Source: Mycoplasmopsis columboralis (GTDB taxonomy: Bacteria; Bacillota_I; Bacilli_A; Mycoplasmatales; Metamycoplasmataceae). Taken from it: a DNA stretch of 64,000 bases. Every line of letters starts with the position of its first letter. The stretch's first letter is position 1. The notes beneath the pieces were generated by a model that saw only the letters and a program-made list of their open reading frames with translations, was not told the DNA's origin and made no database searches. The stretch is from positions 62,001-126,000 of the forward strand of contig NZ_LR215039.1 in the NCBI RefSeq assembly GCF_900660675.1. The letters are read 5' to 3'. Of this stretch, positions 10,222-20,800 are shown piece after piece. A program made the translations under genes and the position numbers.

Positions 10222-12069
10222 ATGGATCAGTTAAAACACTGATTAAGGAAACATTGGTTTTTACAACATTTTAAAAACTTTTTTAACTTAATTAGTAATT
10301 TTAAAAATAATCTATCAAAACTCAAATACTTGTTATTTGTTTATTTTTTAATTGTACTTGTTTCAACGTTGCTGTTATATGCACCTTTTACACAAAATGA
10401 TTTAGATCCTATCACTGGAGATAAGGTAACAAAACTTTCATTTGTTGATGCACTTTTTACTGCCTCAAGTGCTTTCAGTGATACAGGTTTAACAGTTAAA
10501 TCCACCTTTGCACAATTTAATGTCTTTGGACAAGCAATTATTGCAATTTTAATTTTTGCTGGTGGTATTGGTGTTTTTGCCCTAAAGTTATTTATTTTCA
10601 ATTTTATTTTTAGACGCAAAAGCATTTCGCTTGGAGAAACAAAATTAATTCAATCTGAACGTGGTGGCGAAGATTCGGCTCGAGTGGTTAAACTTGTTAT
10701 TGTTTCGGTTAAATTTTTACTTGTTGTTACGTTAATTTTCAGTGCGATTTTATCAATTTATTTTTATTTTGCTGATGATGCATCAGCTACAGCTGGAATT
10801 AAAGCTTTCTTAAGGGAACAATATCCAAACTTACCTGAAAATAAATTGGCTTATATAAGCCCTAAAAACAATATTGAAATGGCGATTCGCTTTGGTTTTT
10901 TTCACACCATTTCAGCTATTAATAATGCTGGATTTGATATTATTTCAAATAATTCATTAATGCCTTATTATAGTGATTACTTCCTACAAATATGCTTTAT
11001 TATTTTGTTTGTAATTGGTGGATTAGGTTATCCAGTTATTTACGATTTAAGATGTTGACTTAAGCATAAATTAACTAAACAAAAAGGTGAATACAACTTA
11101 ACTTTATTTACTAAATTATCCTTAATTGTGTACTTTCTTGTATTTGCTTTTGGTTTTATTGTGACACTTATTTTTGAAATTATTTCTAAAGATATGAACA
11201 CCATTTGAAACAAATACTATTTCAAAAAAAGTGAACTTCAACATTTTGATTCGTATCGTTTGTGACTTTTTAATGGTAGCTTATCACTAAGTGAAAATTG
11301 AGAAGCTCATCAATGAAAAACACCTATAATAAATGGCTCTCAAAATGATTATCGGTTTTTAAGTTCTGAAGAAATTATTACAATAAAAAACAATTTAACA
11401 CCAATTTTACAGCGCGGACAAATGTATGGTAATGCCTTCCAAAAAGTTTTTGCCATCTTATTTATTAGTTTATCAACTAGAAGTGCTGGGTTTTCAACTT
11501 CTTCACTGAGTGATTTTACCTTCAATAGTTACATTACATATTCAATTATGATGTTCATAGGGGCTGCTCCTTCAAGTACTGGTGGAGGAATTAGAACTAC
11601 TACTTTTGCATTAATTCTTTTAGGAATTGTTTCGACTTTTAGAGGAGATCGCAAAACTAGATTATTTAGACGCTCAATTAGTCGAGACAATACATTTAAT
11701 GCACTACAAGTATTTTTAATTAGTTTGTCTTTAGTTATAGTTGCAACTATGATTTGTGTCACTTCTTTTGATGTGTACTCACATGGAGGTTTAAATACCG
11801 CTGGTTCTTTAACAAAAGATAATGTCTTATTACAAAATCCCGAGACTTATCGTCTTGAACAGATTGTTTTTGAAATTTGTAGCGCCTTTGGAACTACTGG
11901 ACTTTCTTTAGGGATTACTCCTGGACTTAATGTAGGTTCAAAAATTGCCTTAACAATTGTCATGTTTATTGGACAATTTGGAATTAGTTCATTGCTTTTT
12001 GTATGAAAACGTAAAAAAAGATACAATACATATTATGAATACATCGAAGAAGATGTAGCGATAGGATAA
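10222..12069 (+). CDS. ktrB: Potassium uptake channel subunit, KtrB/TrkH family
   Basis: 615 aa, longer than a usual KtrB (about 450). It is the membrane subunit of a Ktr-type K+ (or Na+-coupled K+) uptake system with four M1-P-M2 repeats. The four selectivity-filter loops can be read: DTGLT (Asp 87), NAGFD (Gly 237), SAGFST (Gly 423) and TTGLS (Gly 560). The extra length lies mainly between filters 2 and 3 (about residues 325-405), a polar segment rich in Trp, Tyr and Glu, and in a smaller loop before filter 2. Both should face outside. I start at the ATG at 10222, which gives a basic N-terminus before the first helix. The regulatory subunit ktrA follows 3 bp after the stop. Confidence 0.88.
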
Positions 12070-12072
12070 TTT

Positions 12073-12747
12073 ATGGGAATTAAATATAAAAATGATATTG
12101 CTGTAATTGGAACAGGACGCTTTGGTAGAGCTGTTATTGATCAATTAATTATTATGAATAAAAGCATTTTGGTTATAGACAAAGATGAAGAATCGGCACG
12201 AAATTTTGTTGATGATGTTCAAAGAGTGGTTATTGCTGATGCAGCAGAAGTTAAAGCTCTTAAAGGGATTGGAATTGAACAAATTGAAACAGTTGTTGTT
12301 GCTGTTCCAGATAACATTGAAATTGTTGCTGCGCTTCAAGAATTGGGTGTGAAAAACATTATTGTAAGAGCCATTAACGAGCGTCATGCTAGAGTTTTAA
12401 AACAAATTGGAGTTAATGTAATTATTCGTCCTGAACATGAAGCAGGAATTAGAACGGCTTTAATTGCTGGAAACAGAAACTTTATTGATTACAGCGAGAA
12501 TTTGCAAGAATTAGGTGATAATTTCGTTTTAGGAACAACTAAAGTATTAAGTCCTAAATATAGTGATAAAAAATTAAAAGACCTTAATTTTAATAAATTT
12601 GGAGTAACTGTTGTTTTAATTAAAAGAAATGCTGTACCTATTCGTCCTCAAGGAGATACTATTTTGAAAAAAGAAGACTTAGTAACTTTAATTGGTGAGG
12701 TTGCTGACGTTACAGATATTTTTAAAAAACTCAATGAAACTAATTAA
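12073..12747 (+). CDS. ktrA: Potassium channel regulatory subunit, KtrA/TrkA family
   Basis: 224 aa. The N-terminal RCK domain has the Rossmann motif VIGTGRFGRAV and the acidic residue after strand 2 (VIDKDEE) that binds ribose in ATP/ADP or NAD. The C-terminal half ('LSPKYSDKKLKDLNFNKF', 'DTILKKEDLVTLIG') is a TrkA-C domain. KtrA forms a cytosolic octameric ring that gates KtrB in response to nucleotides, often with c-di-AMP bound to the C-domain. It follows ktrB after 3 bp and is ended by a clear terminator. Confidence 0.93.
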   Translation: MGIKYKNDIAVIGTGRFGRAVIDQLIIMNKSILVIDKDEESARNFVDDVQRVVIADAAEVKALKGIGIEQIETVVVAVPDNIEIVAALQELGVKNIIVRAINERHARVLKQIGVNVIIRPEHEAGIRTALIAGNRNFIDYSENLQELGDNFVLGTTKVLSPKYSDKKLKDLNFNKFGVTVVLIKRNAVPIRPQGDTILKKEDLVTLIGEVADVTDIFKKLNETN

Positions 12748-12752
12748 TTTAG

Positions 12753-12773
12753 CTCACAAATTGTGAGTTTTTT
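12753..12773 (+). terminator. Terminator after ktrA
   Basis: Perfect palindrome CTCACAAATTGTGAG followed by TTTTTT, 5 bp after the stop codon. Confidence 0.88.
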
Positions 12774-12783
12774 ATCGATTTAA

Positions 12784-12811
12784 TATATATATATATATAT
12801 AAAAGTATAAT
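12784..12811 (+). promoter_or_regulatory. (TA)9 repeat directly upstream of a TATAAT -10 box
   Basis: Nine TA units (12784-12801) lie 4 bp before a perfect -10 TATAAT (12806-12811), so they cover the -35 and spacer. The lipoprotein ATG follows at 12828 after the Shine-Dalgarno sequence AAGGAG. A change in repeat number would alter promoter spacing, a known way to switch surface genes on and off. Confidence 0.6.
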
Positions 12812-12827
12812 TTAGACAAGGAGAACA

Positions 12828-14606
12828 ATGTCAAAAAAATTATTTAGAACTTTATTTTTAACTACAACATCGCTTTCGAGCGTTTTTGTAGCCGCTCAGT
12901 GTTCAACAAACAATCCTGAACCTAAAAAACCCGAACCTGAAGTTACACCAGCTAAACCTACTGATGACAATAGTACCAATAATGATTCATCACAAGCTGT
13001 TTCAAATATTAACTTTGAACGTTTTAATAGCGAAATTATTGAATCAGCTACTAATGAATATCCAAGTGTTTTTGTATCTAGAAACGCTTCACAGTTTTTC
13101 ATTTCAAGTTTTATTCAACTTGTTGCCCAATTACAATTAATTAACAAGCAAGAAACAAAACGACCTTACAATGATGTTATTTACTTAATTGATACAGATG
13201 TCAACTCATATGCAAAAACTTTAAACAAAGAGCCTCAACGTTTTAATTTTGAATCTTTACTAGCAAAATATCAAGATGTAGCTTTAAGAAATTACAATGC
13301 TGAATATAACAGTGAAAATGGTCAATTATTACTTTCAGATCACACTAAATATTTGAACAATTTTAACTTCGTAGGATATTCAATTTTTCCACGTAAATTA
13401 GATGAACTTAAAGCTTATTTAAAACCATATTTAGATAAAGGGGTATCGCTTTTTGATTTTTACATTCCAGATATTTCCTTTACAGCAATGGATAAAAACA
13501 CTCGTGATTTCATTTTAAAACACGCAAACAAAATTGTTATTTTAAGTGACGGAAATGCTCAGCCATATCGTTTTATTAATGACAATTACATTAAATGAGT
13601 TAAAGGACAAACAACTCACTACACAAAAGAAGAATTACTCAAAGCATGAGATTCATTAAAAACTGATAATCCAACTGAAATTGATTATCACTACTTTTAC
13701 ACTTTAGATGAAAAATTCAGAATCTACAACTTATCTGGAGATTATGATGCATTCTTTAATAAAGACTTAGAAGAAAATGGATTTTCATGAGCTAAATTAA
13801 ACATTTATGATTATCCTCTTAATTACACTCAAGTGGCTAAAAATATTCCGCAATTAAATGAGAAAGAATTTTTAACTGATTACAATAAATTAATTAACTT
13901 AGAAAATAAAAAATTGGAAGATTTAATTGTTTACGGAAAAGAAAATTTAGATAAAAGTAAAAAGAATTTAGTTTTCATTGGATCAAGTTTATTTAGAAAA
14001 TTTGCTGATGGAACTTGAAGAATCAAAACTGATACTCAATCTAGAAATGAACTTCATGCTTATTTTGATAAGATTATGAAACTTTACCCTCCTTCAGAAT
14101 ATAACTACTTATATAAATTACACCCTGTTTACAAAGGAACTGATGCACTTGAGTACATTAAAGAATTTACAAATAATCATGAATCCAATGCAATTATTTT
14201 AGATCCTTCTGTATCATGAGAAAATATGTTAGCTCTTGATATGCAAGAGCTTCAATCAAACAATTCTTTACTTTTTGATAAAGATGATTTCAAAAACAAC
14301 ACTTCTAAAACCAAATTGTTTGGAATTCAACCAACTTCAACAGTGTTGCTCTCAACTTTAGTAATGTTACAAGCGCAATTTAACATTTCACTTGAACAAG
14401 CTAAATTGTTTGTAGATCCTAAAAACTTCCCTCTTTCAGATAACTTTAACATTATTAAAAGAGACTTCCACTACAAAGGAACTCAAGGTCAAACAGCCAA
14501 TAGAAAAGAGTTATATGAAGTTTACAAACACTTCATTGACACTGGATTATTCCCTGCTTTAGATGAATTCCCAGCCATGAGTGAATTCTTAAAAACCAAC
14601 AACTAG
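12828..14606 (+). CDS. Lipoprotein resembling GT80 sialyltransferases
   Basis: 592 aa. A lipoprotein signal ends in VAAQC (lipid-anchored Cys 25), followed by a Pro/Lys/Asp linker to about residue 60. The rest resembles the GT-B sialyltransferases of family GT80 (PF11477, for example Pasteurella PmST1 and the lipoprotein enzyme of Photobacterium). 'LSDGNAQ' (Asp 241) stands where GT80 has its catalytic 'YDDGS'. 'FIGSS' near 385 matches 'F(I/T)GTT'. 'YKLHP' (His 432) matches the CMP-binding 'FKGHP'. 'DPSVSWENML' and 'GIQPTSTV' (around Ser 504) match the region ending in the CMP-phosphate-binding Ser pair. Spacing agrees except for about 25 extra residues before the last motif. If active it would use CMP-sialic acid at the cell surface. 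This is motif matching by eye; another GT-B lipoprotein or an inactive binding protein is possible. Confidence 0.6.
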
Positions 14607-14625
14607 TTGAAAATATTTTAAAATC

Positions 14626-14675
14626 AAAAATAAGATTTTCTTTATTAGATCTTATTTTTTTTTTTTTTTTTTTTT
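14626..14675 (+). terminator. Terminator after the lipoprotein gene, with a T21 tract
   Basis: AAAAATAAGAT pairs with ATCTTATTTTT across a 12-nt loop, running into 21 consecutive T (14655-14675). It is the second unusually long T tract in the window. Confidence 0.85.
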
Positions 14676-14768
14676 GAATCAATATTGCTTACGAAAACCA
14701 CAAAAATTGGTGTTAAAACTGTATTTGTTTCCCCTTTTTTATATATTTATATATATAAAAAAATCTAT

Positions 14769-14774
14769 TATAAT
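14769..14774 (+). promoter_or_regulatory. -10 box of the giant-protein operon
   Basis: TATAAT about 52 bp before the ATG at 14827, preceded by an AT-alternating tract and a run of 7 A. GAGGT (about 14816-14820) is the ribosome binding site. Confidence 0.55.
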
Positions 14775-14826
14775 AAACTAAAACATTATAAAAATGTGAT
14801 TTTTCAAAGATATTTGAGGTAAATTT

Positions 14827-17800
14827 ATGAGAAAAAATAACAAGTTATTCAAAGCAACTGCAGTTACCGCAGGTGTTACTGGTGCAATTGGTTTAGTATC
14901 AATTGGAATTATGTTATCACTACATAACAATTACAAAACACCATATAACCAAACTTATTACTTTATGGAACTTAAAAACGAAGCGGAAAAGACTCAAAAA
15001 AGACTTGAGTCTCTTTCTGATGAACAAAAACAAAGTGATTTAGTTTCACAATTAAACAAAGAAATTGATTATGCCAATCAACTTTTAAAAAATGAAGATT
15101 CAAGTATTGCTTTAATGTTGCAACAAAGAAACAAACTTAGAACTCAAACCCCTAAAACTTTACTTATGGTTTCTACTGATTTAGAAACTTTAAAAAATTT
15201 GGTTAATGAATATGCAGCTTTAGTTAAAGAAGTTGATTTTCAAAATTCTGTGTCAAGCCTAAGAACAAATGCTCTTAGATCTTTAGAGTCTTCATTAAAT
15301 GAAAAAGAAAAACACTTAAATACATTTTTTGAGTTAATAGATCCGTTAATTAAGCAACAAAATGATTTTTCTTTTGCATTAGAAACCAAAATTTGAACAA
15401 ATCATGAAGCTATTGTTAAAGACAACTCTGCATTATTGAACGCTCAAGAAAAAACCGCATTACTTTCTGCGATTGAACAAATTTTTCATTTATTAGCTCA
15501 ACCAACATATTCTAAAGATGCTCTTGTAGAATATGAAAACCTTTATGATGAGATCATTGAAAAACTAAGTGCTAAACAAAAAGAGCAAAATGTTAACTTG
15601 CAACAGTTTTTAGAAAATGTTACTAGAGTTAAAAAAGAAATTGATCTTATCGATTTAGATGAAGTTCTTAAAGGCAAAATCAACAATCAAATTGATAATT
15701 ATAAAAACATAGCTTTAAATCCTGAAGCAACTTTAGCAACAACAAAAACTCAAGAGCTAAGTTATTTAAATGATTTAGTTAATAATGAATTAAAAGTAGC
15801 CACACAAGAAAATGATGATACCAATAAATTGGCAAATGAACTTGAAAACCTTTTAAATACAATTGGTGCTAATACTCAAAATGAGAATTTAAATCACTTA
15901 ATTACCCTCCAAAAAGATTTAATCAAACCTTCTTCAAATGAAGATAAGTTTTCATTGTTGAACAAAATGGTTCAAGCCAATAATTTAGTTTCAGTTTTAA
16001 ATGCTGTTGGTGAATTAACTTCAAATATCCAAAATCAAATCAAAGAAAATTTACAAGCAAAAAATCTAACTCAAGAAAGCGCTAATAACCTTAATCAAGC
16101 CCTTAATGATGTTTTAAATGCTCAATATTCAGACATTAACCAGTATCTTGTTGAATTAACTAAAATTTATAACAATGTTTATGACAATTCTCTTTTAAGT
16201 TCTGTTTTCAAAAACGCTCTTACAAAGTTAAGTGAACAAGTATTGGATTCACAACAAAATGGATTAAATGTAAATCAAGCTAAACTTGTGCAAATTTCAA
16301 CTCAAATTAGCCAATTGCTCACAAGTGCTAATGAAGCAATTAAATTAAATGATGCATTACGGGTTTTAACTAATGAACTCAGAGAAATTAATCGTGAGGA
16401 ATTAAGAAATTGAGTTGCTTTAGCAAACGAAATTATTGTATCTGACAATTCTGTAGAGCAAGCAATTAAAGATCGTTTAAGTTTCTTAAATTCTCAATCT
16501 AACCAATTAACTCCACAAAATTCAACTGCAATTAGAGATGAATTGCAATATTTAATTGCCCAATATCGTCAAGAACTTGAAAAAGCTAACATTGATGCAG
16601 ATTACAAGAAAACTTTATTAAAACACTCAAATACCAATGATAAATTATTAGAAGCTTTTGGTGGTGAAGAAGGAATTAAAAATTCTCCTTTTGGAACCAA
16701 ATTATTAGCTCAAAGCAATGAATTAAAAAAACAAGCTCAATTAATTGCTTTAAATCCAAATTTAAGTGCTGAAGAAAAAGCATCTAAATTAGCTGACATT
16801 CGTAGAAAATTAGACAATATTGCTAACAATGCCGAAAAATTCAAAAAACTCGAAGAAGCAGTTGCTAAAGGTGATGAAGCTATTGAATCTTCAAAAGATA
16901 ACAAGTCAGAACAAGCTTACTTGCAAAAAGAAGCTAATAAAATTCGCGACACTAAAGAAAAAGCTTTAAAAACCTTAGAAAACGCCGGAGATGCCGCTGA
17001 TGTGGATGCTTTAATTGATCAAATGAACGATGATGAGCGCGCTTATCGTGAAAAACAAGCTGAATTCCAATCAACTCATGCTTTAGCTGAAGATTTTAAA
17101 ACCATCAATGATGAATTTGCTCCTTATATGATTGGTGGGCAACCAACCCCAACTCAGCAAAAATTTCTAGATAAACTAACAGAATATCAAAATCAGTTAG
17201 CCGATTCGAATTTAAGTGATGAACAAAGAAATGCAATTAATGAAAAAGTTAAAAATTTAATCGCAATTGTTCACATTTCGAAAGAATTAGAAGTAAAAAA
17301 CAATAATTTAAAAACTTTAGTTCAAGAAACTCAATCAGAAAATTTTGGATCATTTAAACCTCAAGCAGAATATGATAAAACAACAGCATTAAATAATGAA
17401 ATTGATGCATTCTTAGAAAATATTTTAGATTCTAATGTTACTGAAGAACAAATTCAAGCCAACATTGACAAAGTGGATAAACAATATGTTGATTTATCAT
17501 TAAAAGTTTCAGTTGCTTTATTGCAAAAAACTAACGCTGATATTCAAAGCAATAAATTCACTGATGCTTCATTACTTAACATATCTCCATACACTGAAAT
17601 TAACGCATCTTTAGAAACTCTTAATCAAAAAACTCAAGAATTAATCAATAAAGAAGATAAAACTCAAGCTCAAGTTAATGAACTTGAAGGAGAATTAAGA
17701 AAATATAGAGCATTAGCTGTTTCTTTACATGCTGCTGGAGCAAAATTAGCAACTATTGATAAAGATACTTATCCACAAACATACAAAAACTTACTTAATT

Positions 17801-20800
17801 CAATTTTAAGCCATCCAGATAATGGTAATGCGGATGAACCAACAAACTCACTAATTAACTTTGGTGATTCTTTAAGTGTCATCGCATTAAAAAACAGAGC
17901 TTTAACTCTTGAATTGCAAAAAGTTGAAAACCGTCAAGCTGTAGAAGACAACATTAAAACCTTAGAACAAGTTTACACCGCAGATCACCGTAATCGTGCT
18001 ATTTTTGATGATGCAATTGCAATTTATGATGCCACTGTAGCAGAATATAAAGTTAAATTAGGTGAATTTTATAGCTCAAGAAATGTTCTAGGAACATTAA
18101 GAGATGAAATTGAAGTGTACACTAACCGTGAAAAAGCTAAACGTGATGATATCCAAGCTCAGTGAGATGCTGCTATCGCAAGAAAAGCTAATTTAGTTAA
18201 AGAATACAATGCTCGTAAAGAAAATGCAAACTTAGCAAGTATTCCTAACACTCAAAAAGTTTTTGATGATTTTGATGCATTAGTAAATAAAACAAATGAT
18301 GCAGGTAAATTTGTCACCTTAACTTCAGAGTTAATTGACTTTCTTAAACAAGTGCCTCTTGGATATGCAAAAGATTTATACAATGCTTCTTATGAAGAAA
18401 CATTAACTAAAATTAATGAATTAAAACCTTACGCAGAACAATTAAATAATGACATTAGCACCAATATTGTTAGTGCTTTAACTCAAATGATTGTTAAATG
18501 AAAAGAAACAGTCAATGCTGTTGACAATCCAGAACAAATTTCATTCATTAGAACTGCAAGAAATAAACTCTCAGCTTTAAATACTTTAGTTGCTCAACAA
18601 AAAGCTGTTTTTGATTACTTAATTTCTGACGAAGGTAAAAATCAAAGTAATAGTAACGATCAAGATAATCAATTATCAATTCAAGAAATTAATGATGCGT
18701 TAAGACAATATTATCCAACTAGAAATAATGAAGCTGATTTGTTAAATGTTTCTTCTGATGAAATCATTGAGGATAGAAATAATTTAAGAGAAGTATTTGT
18801 TAATAATGTTTCACTTTCAGCTGCAAGAACTGCTCAAATAAACGAAATTGAAGAATACAAAAAACAAATTCAAAGTAAAAAAGATGCCACAAGTGATGCT
18901 GAGTCTCAAAAACTTTATCAAGCTATTTTAGATAAATTAGATTCGTTAATTACCCAAACTAGAGCAGTTCAAGCCAAAAGTGAATTATCACCAATTGCTA
19001 CTGAGTTAAGAAGTATCCAATTTAGAGAAGCTGATTTAAATCAGTTAGCTTTAAAAGTATCTGAAGTTAAAACATTTGTAAATGGTGAAAATGTAACTGA
19101 TGATAGAACTGGTCAAAAAACTATTTTAGAGAATTTAAAAAATGCTTATGAAAGCTACTACAATGATTATCTTTCACTTTCTTCACAAGATATTAGTGAA
19201 AAAGAAAGAGAACTCGAACAACTTCAAGACTTATACAACAAATTCAAATTTGTATATCAATTAGTAATTGATACAAAAGATTTAATTCCAGCTCAATATG
19301 TAAACGGAACAGGAACTCAAGGAACACCTGAAGAAAAAAGAACTCAATTTGTAAGTTACATTGACGCACTTTTACAAAGATTAAATGATAACTACTCAGA
19401 ACAAATTATTATTTCATCAGTTGAATCAACAGTGCCTTCAATTACTCGTTTAATTAATTTACACAATGAAAAAATTACAAAATATAACCAAATTAAAGAA
19501 GATAATTCATACAGTGACTTCCAATACAATTCTCTAGGTGAAGAGAAAAAACACAACTACGGATTTAATGATGATTTATTGCCTTTAGGAGACTTTATTT
19601 TAGAAAGTATTCCAACAAACGGAACCACTTCATTACAAATCAACAACACTTTATATCCTAATTTAGATTCTAAATTTAATCAAAGAGTGGAATTATACAA
19701 CACCAGAAAACAAGCTTTAGATACCATTTATAAAACATCAGATCAAGAAGCTGAAAAAGGATATAAAGTTAAAGAAATTGAAAGTCTTTATAGCTCTGGT
19801 ACCCAAAACATTGATCCAAAATATAGTGATTTAGCTACTAAAGCCGATGAATTCTTCCATGCAAAAGCTTTAGCAATTGCAAGTGCAACTAAAGCAGTAA
19901 CAATTGAAGACCAAATCAATGAAGTTGTTGAAATTGACAGTTTATTTGGAAAATACAAACAAATTGCGGAATGAATTGCAACTGCACAAACTAAAATCGC
20001 TGAAGTTGAATCTTCATCTGATCCAATTAAAGGTGATACAAACGTTGTTGCATCATTAAATAAATTAAAAGAAGAAATTGCAAAAGGTAAAGAATATTAC
20101 TATTCTCAAAAAGATTCTTTAGAACTTGATAACAATATTTTCTTCTTAGAAACATATCTTGCTAGATTAGAATTAGCTTTTGCCGTAGCTAGTGCTATTT
20201 CAACATTAGATAACTTTAATACCACTGAAGGTGAAGAAGAGTTCTTAACTGATGATGCAAAAGCCCCACTTAGAAAAATTATCAATAAACCATTTACTGA
20301 ATTAGCTGAAAATCCAACACTAGAAACAAAAGAAAATTACGAAAGATTACTTCAAATTTATGTAAATGGATCTTCAATTGAATCTTATGGTACAGCATTT
20401 AGAAATTCTAAGAGATTGCAATCAATTATTTATAAAGCAAACCAATACTTACAATCTTATAAAACTCAATTAGCAAGCAATCCAAATTACGAGCCTGAAA
20501 ACATCAAGACTTTATACACTCAATTAGAAACAAAAATTAGTGAAGGTACAACTGCATTAAATAATATGCAAAACGATGAAAACGTAAAACTTGCTGCTAC
20601 AAGTGCGATTTCAAACTCAAACACTGGAGTTTTAGATTTAATTCTTGCAGCTAAACGTGCTCAAATTCAAGCATTATTAAGAAAAAATTCTTCACTTAAC
20701 AAATATCTTTCAGGTCATTACCCTAGAGTTGAATTCTCTCCAAAATTGAGTGACTATGAACAAGTAGCTTTAACAGATATTAGAAGTTTAGATCTTTCTA

